From the NCBI GenBank assembly GCA_937897665.1, contig CALCPB010000409.1:1-11393 (forward strand): a stretch of 11,393 nt of DNA, written 5' to 3'. The stretch comes from an uncultured Halomicronema sp. (GTDB lineage Bacteria > Cyanobacteriota > Cyanobacteriia > Phormidesmidales > Phormidesmidaceae). The notes under the pieces are model-generated. The model was not told the origin of the DNA. It searched no databases and was given only the letters and a program-made list of their open reading frames with translations. Below, piece after piece: positions 1-6,304 of this stretch (the first letter of the stretch is position 1; every line of letters starts with the position of its first letter). A program made the translations under genes and the position numbers.

Positions 1-328
1 GCTGGGGTTGAGCTTTAGCGGCAAATCAGCCGGGGCGTTTTGGCAGCAGCGCTCGACTCAGGCTGGGACCAATGCCGCGATCGCGACTATTGCGGTTTTG
101 GCGATTCTCGGGTTGGTGAATTTTGTCGCGGTGCAAAATGCCGCCCGGTTTGACCTCACCGAAACCCAGCTGTTTACGCTGGCTCCCGCCTCAAAGACGG
201 TTGTGCAAGCGCTCGAAGCGCCGGTGCAGGTCGTTGTCTTTGATGCGGTGCAAAATCCTCAGGACGTCCAGCTCCTGGAAAGCTATCGTCAGGCCAGCGA
301 CAACTTCACCTTTGAATTTGTCGATCCG

Positions 329-331
329 TAG
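329..331 (+). other. In-frame TAG (amber) codon inside the GldG-like gene
   Basis: The codons read GTC GAT CCG TAG GCA AAA CCC. GldG-like proteins tend to read VDPQ at this point, so the simplest explanation is a CAG (Gln) to TAG change by a single C-to-T transition. No frame change is involved: codons on both sides lie in the same phase. Confidence 0.9.
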
Positions 332-376
332 GCAAAACCCACCCGAACACAGGCGTTTGGGGAAACCCAAGCGGGC

Positions 377-1825
377 ATGGTGTTTGACGAGGTGGGCGAA
401 GAGCGCCGCTTTTTGCAAACCATTGGCAACACGGCCAACGCGGCCAACCCGGGTGCTGCCGCCACCCTGTCAGAACGGCAGCTCACCAATGCCCTAGACC
501 AAATTGTCAGCGATCGCACCCTGGCGGTGTATTTTGTGCAAGGCCATGACGAACCGCTGATTGAAGGGCCAGAGGCGCAGCTGGGGCAGGCGGTAGCGGC
601 CCTGACGGGCAAAGACTACCAGGTGCAGACGCTGAATTTGGCAGCTGCGCGCACGGTGCCCGAAGATGCCGATGTCGTAATTGTGGCTGGCCCCGCCCAA
701 GATTTTTTTGCTGCCGAAGTGGCGGCGTTGGAAGCCTATCTGTCAGCCGGGGGCGGGCTGCTGTTGATGCTTGATCCGCGATCGGACGGCGGACTCAATG
801 CCCTGCTCGATGATTGGGGCGTTGTTTTAGACGATCGACTGGTGCTCGACACCTCTGGGGCGGGGCAGTTTGTTGGGCTTGGTCCTGCGGCTCCTATCGT
901 GAGCAACTATGGCGATCACCCCATCACCCAAGACTTTGGCGATGGTCGTTCCTTTTTTCCGTTAGCGCGCCCGATCGAAAGCCGAGAGCTGCCCGACACC
1001 ACCACGACGCCGCTCTTGCTAACCGATCCGCAAAGCCGCGCCGAAGCGATTTCTGATACGGGCGATCTCAATTTTGCCCCCAATGCCCCCGCTGATGGAC
1101 CGTATGTGTTGGGTGTGGCTCTCAGCCGTCCCGCCGATCTCACCGCCACGATGCCTGCACCAGTAGCGGCCGAGGCGGATGAGGGTGCTGAGGCTGAGAA
1201 CGCTGAGGAAACTGCCCCCGCCGCTGACGCAGCGGAGCCGGATGCCGAGGCCAATGAAACGGATACCGCAGTTGATGACGCTGCAGCAGGTGATGCAGCC
1301 GAGTCTGAAGCAGCCGCAACGTCTGACCCAGAAGCCGATAGCGCAGTGATCGATGAAGGTGTGACGGATGAAGCCGGTGACGCCGAGCCCGAGGCGTCAT
1401 CTCTGGCCACCGTAGAAGAAGCGGCAGAAGACCCCGATTCAGCCACGCCGCCGGCAGATGTCCCCGATGACACGGCCTCTCCGGACGCTCCCGATGGTGC
1501 CGATCCGCTGGCAGAAGAAGACGCGACAGACCCGACGACGACTGAAGCACTAGCCGATGAATCTCGTCTAGTGGTGATTGGCAACACCAGCTTCGCGATC
1601 GATGGTTCCTTTGACCAACAGCTCAACGGCGACGTGTTTCTCAATGCGGTGAACTGGTTAGGGCAGGAGAGCGATGCCACCCTTTCGATTCGGCCTAAAA
1701 CCGTTACCGATCGCCGCTTGGCAATGACGGGGCAGCAGGCTTGGGGGCTGAGCATTTTTTCGCTGTTGGTGCTGCCGGCGACGGGGCTAGCATTGGCAAT
1801 TTTGATGGCCTGGCGGCGACGGTAA
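377..1825 (+). CDS. Uninterrupted downstream part of the GldG-like protein (possible restart product)
   Basis: This is the 482-codon stretch after the premature stop, beginning at the first downstream ATG. It would contain most of the extracytoplasmic ABC_transp_aux domain, the acidic insert and the C-terminal membrane anchor. It would lack the N-terminal membrane segment that normally starts the protein, so it has no evident export signal. I see no Shine-Dalgarno-like sequence just before the ATG (preceding bases are CAAGCGGGC), so efficient re-initiation is doubtful. The 15 codons between the TAG and this ATG read as plausible family sequence (AKPTRTQAFGETQAG), which argues that the ATG is an internal methionine and not a natural start. 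It is listed so that the intact reading frame is recorded; it is part of the same gene as the preceding entry. Confidence 0.4.
   Translation: MVFDEVGEERRFLQTIGNTANAANPGAAATLSERQLTNALDQIVSDRTLAVYFVQGHDEPLIEGPEAQLGQAVAALTGKDYQVQTLNLAAARTVPEDADVVIVAGPAQDFFAAEVAALEAYLSAGGGLLLMLDPRSDGGLNALLDDWGVVLDDRLVLDTSGAGQFVGLGPAAPIVSNYGDHPITQDFGDGRSFFPLARPIESRELPDTTTTPLLLTDPQSRAEAISDTGDLNFAPNAPADGPYVLGVALSRPADLTATMPAPVAAEADEGAEAENAEETAPAADAAEPDAEANETDTAVDDAAAGDAAESEAAATSDPEADSAVIDEGVTDEAGDAEPEASSLATVEEAAEDPDSATPPADVPDDTASPDAPDGADPLAEEDATDPTTTEALADESRLVVIGNTSFAIDGSFDQQLNGDVFLNAVNWLGQESDATLSIRPKTVTDRRLAMTGQQAWGLSIFSLLVLPATGLALAILMAWRRR
1154..1564 (+). other. Acidic Ala/Asp/Glu/Pro low-complexity insert in the GldG-like protein
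   Basis: These 137 codons encode almost only Ala, Asp, Glu, Pro, Thr, Ser, Gly and Val, with no Lys, Arg or His at all. The insert sits between a normal-looking domain strand (VLGVALSRP) and LVVIGNTSFA, so it is an expanded surface loop on the extracytoplasmic side and not a separate domain. It is not a perfect DNA tandem repeat. The GCN/GAN codon bias leaves the complementary strand free of stops, which creates a long spurious antisense frame (916-1923). Confidence 0.85.
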
Positions 1826-1828
1826 CCG

Positions 1829-2602
1829 ATGAAACTACAGCGCAGCACGATGATTTTGGTGGCGACTGCCCTTGTGATGGGGGGCGTAGTGCTGTTTACG
1901 CAAGCCCGCCAGGGCGACCCCACTCGGTCAACTACCGGGCAGTCTAATGCTGCCGCGACCCCAGTATTTGAGTTCGAAGAAGCCGACGTAGTCGGGTTAA
2001 GTATCGAAACCCAGGACCAAACCGTGGTTTTTGAGCGGGGCGAAGGGGGCTTTTGGCAGATGACGCAACCTCAGCAACAGCCCGCCGAGGAAGCCGCGAT
2101 CGCCTTTTTGCTCAGTCGTTTAACGACCGATGGTTTGGTACAGACGACGACAATTGATGTCAGTGACCCGGCCGAGTTTGGTCTCGACGCGCCCTTTGCT
2201 ACGGTGAATCTCACCCTGGCGGATGAAACAACTCATCAGCTAGTGCTAGGCGCTGCTGATTTTAGTGGTCGCCACTATTACGCGCTGATCGACCCTGAAA
2301 CTCTGCCGCTGTCTGAAACCACCGGCGACATTGACGCCGCCATCGTCACAGAAAATATTCGTAACGGCGTTGATCGCCCTTTAGAAGAGTGGCAGGCCGT
2401 GATCGACGAAGCGCCCGCCGCCGAGGATGACGATAACACTGATCCTGAAGCCGCCGCTTCCCCGGATGATGCCGCCTCAGACAACGACGTGGAGGCTGAC
2501 AGTGAAGCCGCCCCCGCTGATGATGGTGAGGCCAGTGAGGAACCGGATGACGCCATTGAGTCTGACGATGTCTCTCCTCCTGACGAGCCGGACGACTCCT
2601 AA
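1829..2602 (+). CDS. DUF4340 family protein, partner of the GldG-like gene
   Basis: This 257-aa protein starts with ATG only 3 nt after the gldG-like stop, so it is almost certainly cotranscribed and probably translationally coupled; no strong Shine-Dalgarno is visible. An N-terminal membrane anchor or uncleaved signal (about residues 7-25, MILVATALVMGGVVLF) is followed by an extracytoplasmic region. Family-type features are the opening strand (VFEFEEADVVGLSIETQ), a FERGEGGFWQMTQP stretch, the FGLDAPFATVNLTL motif typical of DUF4340 proteins, and LVLGAADFSGRHYYALI. The last 61 residues are an acidic tail without basic residues. DUF4340 genes commonly follow gldG-like genes in ABC-2 transporter clusters, where the product is thought to act beside the membrane complex outside the cytoplasm; the biochemical role is unknown. 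The family call is firm and the function is inferred from context only. Confidence 0.85.
   Translation: MKLQRSTMILVATALVMGGVVLFTQARQGDPTRSTTGQSNAAATPVFEFEEADVVGLSIETQDQTVVFERGEGGFWQMTQPQQQPAEEAAIAFLLSRLTTDGLVQTTTIDVSDPAEFGLDAPFATVNLTLADETTHQLVLGAADFSGRHYYALIDPETLPLSETTGDIDAAIVTENIRNGVDRPLEEWQAVIDEAPAAEDDDNTDPEAAASPDDAASDNDVEADSEAAPADDGEASEEPDDAIESDDVSPPDEPDDS
2417..2599 (+). other. Acidic C-terminal tail of the DUF4340 protein
   Basis: These are the last 61 codons (from AAEDDDNTDP to PPDEPDDS). They contain no Lys, Arg or His and roughly half are Asp or Glu. The composition matches the acidic insert of the neighbouring GldG-like protein, although the two sequences are not copies of each other. 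The tail lies beyond the recognisable DUF4340 domain. Confidence 0.85.
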
Positions 2603-2693
2603 ACCCAGCGGCAAAGGATCTCAAAAAGCTGCTTGCAGGTACTCTGGTTAATGGCTGTTTAGGGACTCAACTGGCCCAACTGGTCCAATTGCT

Positions 2694-3563
2694 ATGACGA
2701 CGCCACCGACGCTTTATCCTTCTGCTACGCTGCTGATTTCTTGCCCTGACCAGCAGGGATTGGTGGCTAAAATTGCCAACTTTATCTACTCTAATGGCGG
2801 CAACATCATCCATGCCGATCAGCATCGTGATGGGGCCAGCGGCCTATTTCTGTCGCGTATTGAATGGAGTCTGGCGGGTTTTAATCTGCCCCGTGACTTA
2901 ATTGGGCCAGCCTTTAACGCGATCGCGCAGCCCTTGCAAGCTGACTGGCGGCTCTGCTTTTCTGACGCGATGCCGCGCCTGGCCATCTGGGTCAGTCGCC
3001 AAAATCATTGCCTGCTAGATTTGCTATGGCGGCATCAGGCTCAGGAATTTGCCGCCGAAATTCCGCTCATCATCAGCAATCACGAGACCCTGAAGCCCAT
3101 CGCCGACCAGTTCAACATTGCCTTTCACCACGTGCCGATCAGCAAGGCCACTCGAGCTGAGCAAGAAGCGCAGCAGCTCGCCCTCCTCAAGCAATACGAC
3201 ATTGATTTAGTCGTTCTGGCTAAATACATGCAGATTTTAAGTGGCGACTTTTTGCGACAATTTGCCAATGTCGTCAATATTCACCACTCATTTTTGCCCG
3301 CCTTTATGGGGGCGCAACCCTATCACCGTGCCCACGAGCGGGGTGTCAAAATCATTGGCGCCACGGCTCACTACGTTACCGAAGCACTCGATGCTGGCCC
3401 GATCATCGAGCAGGATGTGGTGCGAATCACCCACCGTGATGATGTTAAAGACCTGATTCGCAAGGGCAAAGATTTAGAAAGAATTGTGCTGTCACGCGGC
3501 GTGCGACTGCATTTGCAGAATCGAGTTTTGGTCTATGGCAACCGTACCGTCGTTTTTTCTTGA
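2694..3563 (+). CDS. purU: Formyltetrahydrofolate deformylase PurU
   Basis: This 289-aa cytosolic enzyme hydrolyses 10-formyl-THF to THF and formate, balancing one-carbon pools and supplying formate for purine synthesis. The N-terminal ACT domain (about residues 9-90) opens with ATLLISCPDQQGLVAKIANFI and continues NGGNIIHADQHRD, both typical of PurU. The formyltransferase-type catalytic domain follows (about 92-285), with LAKYMQIL and the active-site motif NIHHSFLPAF giving Asn195 and His197. Asp233 in the LDAGPIIEQD motif completes the usual Asn-His-Asp set. Length is close to the roughly 280 aa of E. coli PurU, so the ATG at 2694 is accepted although no clear Shine-Dalgarno precedes it. A 91-nt gap separates it from the DUF4340 gene, so an independent promoter is possible. 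The HIP1 copy at 2919-2926 lies within the coding sequence. Confidence 0.96.
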   Translation: MTTPPTLYPSATLLISCPDQQGLVAKIANFIYSNGGNIIHADQHRDGASGLFLSRIEWSLAGFNLPRDLIGPAFNAIAQPLQADWRLCFSDAMPRLAIWVSRQNHCLLDLLWRHQAQEFAAEIPLIISNHETLKPIADQFNIAFHHVPISKATRAEQEAQQLALLKQYDIDLVVLAKYMQILSGDFLRQFANVVNIHHSFLPAFMGAQPYHRAHERGVKIIGATAHYVTEALDAGPIIEQDVVRITHRDDVKDLIRKGKDLERIVLSRGVRLHLQNRVLVYGNRTVVFS

Positions 3564-3566
3564 CCA

Positions 3567-3595
3567 CAGGCTCCGGCGATCGCGCTAGGAGCCTG
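3567..3595 (+). repeat. Inverted repeat just after purU
   Basis: CAGGCTCC (3567-3574) and GGAGCCTG (3588-3595) form a perfect 8-bp stem with a 13-nt loop containing a HIP1 octamer. It begins 4 nt after the purU stop, so it could end or stabilise the purU transcript. No run of T follows, so it is not a standard intrinsic terminator. Confidence 0.6.
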
Positions 3596-3696
3596 CAGCT
3601 GCCTGCCCCCAAATTTGACGCCCTCTACCCTCTTTATGGTCATCGAGTCCGCGCAGCACCGGGAGCGCCATCTTGATGCGCCTCCCAGAAAATTAG

Positions 3697-3729
3697 GGGC
3701 TTCTCTGAGGCTCAGCCAGGGAGAAGCCC
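3697..3729 (-). terminator. Terminator-like hairpin after the DUF4327-like gene
   Basis: GGGCTTCTC (3697-3705) pairs perfectly over 9 bp with GAGAAGCCC (3721-3729), leaving a 15-nt loop. On the minus strand the stem is followed by a T-rich stretch (CTAATTTTCT), and it lies 11 nt past the stop of the minus-strand gene. It may also block readthrough from convergent purU, although the plus-strand side is less T-rich. Confidence 0.55.
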
Positions 3730-3739
3730 GGCGCTTGAT

Positions 3740-3973
3740 CTAATCTTCTTCCCAGCAGTCGACTGCGAGCAGATCGCTAATCGGATCCTTGGTGGAAAAC
3801 TCAAAATCTTCCAGCTCTTGACGCCAGTGAGACCACTCATCGCCAAACAAAAACGCAATCTTCCAAATGCTATCGCTCGGCTTGACGACATTGCGCTTGA
3901 CGAGTGATTTTACCTGCCGTTGAAACTTCGCCATCGGGTGAGCAACCTGTTGGCTCATAGTCGTTTCGCTCAT
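3740..3973 (-). CDS. Small DUF4327-like cyanobacterial protein
   Basis: This is a 77-aa soluble protein with no signal peptide or membrane segment. It reads MSETTMSQQVAHPMAKFQRQ, then VKSLVKRNVVKPSDSIWKI, FLFGDEWSHWRQELEDFEF and PISDLLAVDCWEED. The pattern of a short helix with VxxLV, then a W..W..EL.D segment, an ISDLL motif and an acidic W-containing end resembles the cyanobacterial DUF4327 family, which is about 70 aa long and of unknown function. The assignment is from memory of that pattern. An upstream in-frame TTG (3977-3979) could extend it by two residues, but the ATG at 3971-3973 is more likely; an AAAGG lies rather far upstream (about 18 nt), and later ATGs (residues 6 and 14) are also possible. 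The gene stands alone, convergent with purU and divergent from the DHH gene. Confidence 0.75.
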   Translation of the reverse strand: MSETTMSQQVAHPMAKFQRQVKSLVKRNVVKPSDSIWKIAFLFGDEWSHWRQELEDFEFSTKDPISDLLAVDCWEED

Positions 3974-4000
3974 ATTCAAGTTTTTAAAAAACCTTTAGAA

Positions 4001-4028
4001 ATTACAAAAACAGCAAAGCGGTGATCAA
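4001..4028 (-). promoter_or_regulatory. Candidate promoter for the DUF4327-like gene
   Basis: On the minus strand TTGATC (4023-4028) is followed after 16 nt by TGTAAT (4001-4006), four and five matches respectively to the -35 and -10 consensus. The -10 lies 27 nt before the ATG. Judged by eye only. Confidence 0.35.
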
Positions 4029-4040
4029 ACGAAGTGATCA
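4021..4040. repeat. Paired GTGATCA direct repeats (possible operator)
   Basis: GTGATCA occurs at 4021-4027 and 4034-4040, a 13-nt spacing. Each copy contains the palindrome TGATCA. The first overlaps the candidate -35 of the minus-strand gene, which would suit a regulator binding site; no regulator is identified. Confidence 0.3.
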
Positions 4041-4144
4041 GAGAGAATTTTTTCGCCACAAGGCTCTAGAAGGTCATCAGCACCTGCATAGCTGTGCTTA
4101 AATCCTTGAGTCATGCCCGATCGCGACGATGGCAAAAATTCTCT

Positions 4145-4218
4145 AAACAGCTTCTGAAACTATTGAAATGCTGTTTATTTCGCTTCCAGTTGCACAACAT
4201 AACACAAGAAACAGCATT
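4145..4218. repeat. Three-arm inverted repeat A (alternative hairpins)
   Basis: AATGCTGTTT (4167-4176) can pair with AAACAGC (4145-4151, 7 bp, 18-nt loop) or with AAACAGCATT (4209-4218, 10 bp, 32-nt loop). The second pairing extends toward TTGA/TCAA with one unpaired base. The two pairings exclude each other because they use the same middle arm. Confidence 0.55.
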
Positions 4219-4241
4219 CAACGACAAAAAGTTGATCGGTT

Positions 4242-4320
4242 AGCCGTATTCTGTTGTTGAAGCTGCCCATCTACATAACAGAATATCGGCTGGTCAGCGA
4301 TTGTCATCTATCAGCCGATA
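4242..4320. repeat. Three-arm inverted repeat B (alternative hairpins)
   Basis: AGCCGTATTCTGTT (4242-4255) pairs with AACAGAATATCGGCT (4277-4291) over 14 bp with one bulged base and a 21-nt loop. The right part of the same arm, TATCGGCTG (4284-4292), pairs perfectly over 9 bp with CAGCCGATA (4312-4320). CTATC (4308-4312) and GATAG (4317-4321) can also form a small local hairpin. The middle arm cannot be in both long stems at once, as in attenuator or antiterminator leaders. Confidence 0.6.
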
Positions 4321-4496
4321 GAGTTTGACAGGGCAAGCCTGCCTTGGGTCACTGAGTTGACGCGACCTCATAGCCAAGCAACCGCAGGATCAGGCTCAAT
4401 CTCTCAACCAAGCGGTGTTGGCCTGCGAATGGCCAGAAACGCTAGCCGCGATCGGCGAGGTTGTGACTCATATCTCTAGAGCGGGCGGTTTCTGCC

Positions 4497-4519
4497 CCCC
4501 TAGACAGAGGTGTCAGGGG
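4497..4519. repeat. Strong hairpin upstream of the DHH gene
   Basis: CCCCT-A-GACA (4497-4506) pairs with TGTCAGGGG (4511-4519): 9 bp, a single bulged A at 4502 and a GAGG loop. The left arm overlaps a C-run that can also pair with GGGC just upstream. No T tract follows, so termination is not indicated. Confidence 0.5.
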
Positions 4520-4650
4520 TTATGGGGAGAGCTATCTTAGTAATAGACGCTATTGAATTGCCTGTGCCTGACCCTACCGCTTCACCCAATGCTGCTTAAG
4601 AGACTCTGCCCACCTCAAAACAAGGAACCGCCAAAGCGATTCCCTCCTTG

Positions 4651-5802
4651 ATGGGCAAGCCAGCGATCGCGGGAACGTATCAGCCAGACCATGCCAGCGT
4701 CGTCTCAGCGTTAGAAAAGCTGCTGCTAGAGCGGTCGGGCGATCGCCACTTGGTCTTGATTCAAGACTTTCCTGACCCGGATGCGCTGTCGTCGGCTTGG
4801 GCATATCAGCTGATTTGCAAAAACTACAATGTCGACTGCGACATTTACTATGGCGGCACCCTCAGCCATCAGGAAAATATCACCCTGGTGCGCCTGTCGG
4901 GACTGCCGGTACGACGGTGGAATCCGCAAACCAAAACCGGGCCAGATCTCAGCAAATATCAGGCCTACGTCCTGCTTGACACCCAGGGCACAACCTGCCA
5001 GCTAATCCGCACGGTGGAAGCCTCGCAACTGCCGCTGTTTCTGGTCGTGGATCACCACGCCCCACAAAAAGAGATCGATGCCAACCTGGTTGACCTGCGC
5101 CCTCAGATTCGCGCGACGGCCACCATTTTGACCCAGTATTTGCAGAGTGAGCAGCTGCTGGTGCTCGATAAAAGCAATAGTACTCACGTCAAATGTGCCA
5201 CTGCCCTGATGCACGGCATTCGCTCTGACACCAGCAACCTGATGCACGCAGGCGAGGCCGACTTTGGCGCGGCGGCGTACCTAAGCAACTACTATGATCC
5301 GCAGCTGCTGGCCGCAATTTTGCGCGCCTCGCGATCGAAACGAGTGATGGATGTGATCGAGCGATCGCTGCGCAACCGCAAAGTCCAAAACAACGTGACG
5401 ATCGCGGGGGTAGGCTATCTGCGCTATGACGATCGCGATGCCATTCCCCAGGCCGCTGACTTCTTAGTCACCGAAGAAAACGTGCACACTGCTGTGGTTT
5501 ACGGCATCGTTCACGATGAAGACGAAGAGTTAGAGGTCGTGATTGGCTCGTTACGCACGAGCAAAATCACCCTCGACCCCGACGAATTTATTAAAGAAGC
5601 CTTTGGTCAAGATCCAGAAGGGCGCTTCTTTGGTGGCGGTCGTACCACAGCGGGCGGGTTTGAAATTCCCATTGGTTTTCTCTCGGGTTTTTACGAAAAC
5701 AGCGACTACAACCGCTTAAAGTGGGAAGTCTTTGACACCCAGGTCAAACAGAAGCTGTGGCGACTGGTCAACCCCGAAGATGGCCTTATCTCCACCGACT
5801 AA
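4651..5802 (+). CDS. DHH family phosphoesterase (cyanobacterial NrnA/RecJ-like)
   Basis: This 383-aa soluble protein starts at ATG 4651; an adjacent TTG at 4648 is less likely. The DHH domain occupies roughly residues 30-200: motif I QDFPDPDALSS (Asp42 and Asp44), motif II LLDTQG (Asp110), the signature DHH at 134-136 in VVDHHAPQ, and motif IV GIRSDTSNL (Asp193). These Asp and His residues are the expected Mn2+ ligands. A DHHA1-like substrate-binding part follows, with the glycine-rich GGGRTTAGGFEIP at about 328-340. Relatives hydrolyse phosphoester bonds in short oligonucleotides (nanoRNA), cyclic dinucleotide products or 3',5'-phosphoadenosine phosphate; the sequence alone does not say which, and the GGGR variant in place of the usual GGGH hints at a cyanobacterial subfamily. 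The 3' end overlaps the next gene by 23 nt, and a long structured leader precedes it. Confidence 0.9.
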   Translation: MGKPAIAGTYQPDHASVVSALEKLLLERSGDRHLVLIQDFPDPDALSSAWAYQLICKNYNVDCDIYYGGTLSHQENITLVRLSGLPVRRWNPQTKTGPDLSKYQAYVLLDTQGTTCQLIRTVEASQLPLFLVVDHHAPQKEIDANLVDLRPQIRATATILTQYLQSEQLLVLDKSNSTHVKCATALMHGIRSDTSNLMHAGEADFGAAAYLSNYYDPQLLAAILRASRSKRVMDVIERSLRNRKVQNNVTIAGVGYLRYDDRDAIPQAADFLVTEENVHTAVVYGIVHDEDEELEVVIGSLRTSKITLDPDEFIKEAFGQDPEGRFFGGGRTTAGGFEIPIGFLSGFYENSDYNRLKWEVFDTQVKQKLWRLVNPEDGLISTD

Positions 5803-6304
5803 ATTGCCGCTGACTGAGCTATACCTGATGCGCCATGGCATTGCCGCCGAGCGCGGCACCTATCGCGTGGATGACGACCGCCCCCTGACCGATGCCGGGA
5901 GAGCGCGTACCCGCGCCGTGGCGCTGCGGCTACTTGCTCTAGGCTGTCAGAGCGATCAGATTTTCACTAGCCCTTTAGTGCGCGCCCAGCAAACGGCTGA
6001 GATCCTTTTAGACGTGGGATTGGCTCCCACCGTCGAACTCAGCGCCGCCCTCGCCCCCGGTGGCGAGCTGGCAGACTGGCTGCCAGCGCTTGCCCAGTGG
6101 CAGGCGCAGTCTTCAGGACGGTTGGCCCTAGTCGGGCACGAACCCGACTTGAGCCATTGGGCACAGCAGTTGGTCACGGGGCAGGTGAGCGATCGCTGGC
6201 GGCTCAAAAAAGCGGGTGTGATTGGCCTGCACGTGCCCGCTGCGGAGACGGCGATCGGCAACAGCGAGCTGTTTTGGCTCACTCCCCCGCGTTTGTTGCT
6301 GTGA
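5780..6304 (+). CDS. sixA: SixA-type phosphohistidine phosphatase
   Basis: This 174-aa cytosolic enzyme belongs to the histidine phosphatase (phosphoglycerate mutase-like) superfamily. The opening LTELYLMRHGIAAERG carries the catalytic RHG motif (Arg18-His19-Gly20), DDRPLTDAGRARTRAVA follows as in SixA, FTSPLVRAQQTAEIL supplies the phosphate-pocket arginine, and LALVGHEPDLSHWAQQL supplies the second catalytic histidine (His120). SixA removes phosphate from phosphohistidine on proteins; it was described in E. coli acting on ArcB or phosphotransferase components, but the partner here is unknown. The ATG at 5780 overlaps the DHH gene by 23 nt. A TTG at 5804, just after the DHH stop, would give a 166-aa protein and is a real alternative. 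A frame extension further upstream lies wholly inside the DHH gene and is unlikely. The overlap implies one transcript with coupled translation. Confidence 0.9.
   Translation: MALSPPTKLPLTELYLMRHGIAAERGTYRVDDDRPLTDAGRARTRAVALRLLALGCQSDQIFTSPLVRAQQTAEILLDVGLAPTVELSAALAPGGELADWLPALAQWQAQSSGRLALVGHEPDLSHWAQQLVTGQVSDRWRLKKAGVIGLHVPAAETAIGNSELFWLTPPRLLL

Larger units (their letters stand above)
2..1825 (+). pseudogene. GldG-family ABC transporter auxiliary membrane protein, 5' end outside window, interrupted by an in-frame TAG
   Basis: The frame is open from the left edge, so the true start is probably upstream; the TTG at 8 is unlikely to be it. It reads 109 codons to a TAG at 329-331, then continues in the same frame for 497 more codons to the TAA at 1823-1825. 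Seen: a hydrophobic segment at about nt 74-133 after a RSTQAGTNA motif, the GldG-like phrases DLTETQLFTL and FEFVDP before the stop, a central region with AGGGLLLMLDP, a long acidic insert (1154-1564), the conserved-looking LVVIGNTSFA and NGDVFLNAVNWL, and a C-terminal membrane segment (about 1742-1813) ending in RRR. This is the architecture of the ABC_transp_aux/GldG family, an extracytoplasmic domain between two membrane anchors that partners ABC-2 type ATPase and permease subunits. The substrate is unknown. It is called a pseudogene only because of the TAG; the rest of the frame shows no decay, so a sequencing error or very recent mutation is possible. Confidence 0.82.
3974..4650. other. 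677-nt divergent intergenic region, no gene found
   Basis: No convincing coding frame exists on either strand, and I see no tRNA or known small RNA motif. The region is more AT-rich than its surroundings in its left half. It holds the candidate promoter of the minus-strand gene and three groups of inverted repeats, listed separately. It presumably also contains the promoter and a long 5' leader of the DHH gene; TTGACA at 4325-4330 has no good -10 partner. A small RNA within it is possible but unproven. Confidence 0.6.

Noticed and set aside
916..1923. Long minus-strand open frame of 335 codons opposite the GldG-like gene, rich in Ser and Ala
   Set aside because: It is the complement of the acidic GCN/GAN-rich insert, which yields few stops in antisense; composition is low-complexity and the plus strand carries recognisable family motifs.
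3567..3595. Reading the 8-bp inverted repeat after purU as an intrinsic terminator
   Set aside because: The stem is sound but no T tract follows; it is kept as an inverted repeat only.
4325..4330. TTGACA as the -35 box of a promoter for the DHH gene
   Set aside because: No TATAAT-like sequence lies 16-18 nt downstream, and the bases fall within a small hairpin (4329-4346).
3980..4650. Degenerate insertion sequence or MITE in the repeat-rich intergenic region
   Set aside because: The inverted arms are short and nested, with no outer terminal inverted repeats, target-site duplication or transposase remnant.
4574..4804. Minus-strand open frame of 76 codons across the start of the DHH gene
   Set aside because: It overlaps the conserved DHH motif I on the other strand and its Arg/Pro/Leu-rich product resembles no known protein; treated as an antisense shadow.
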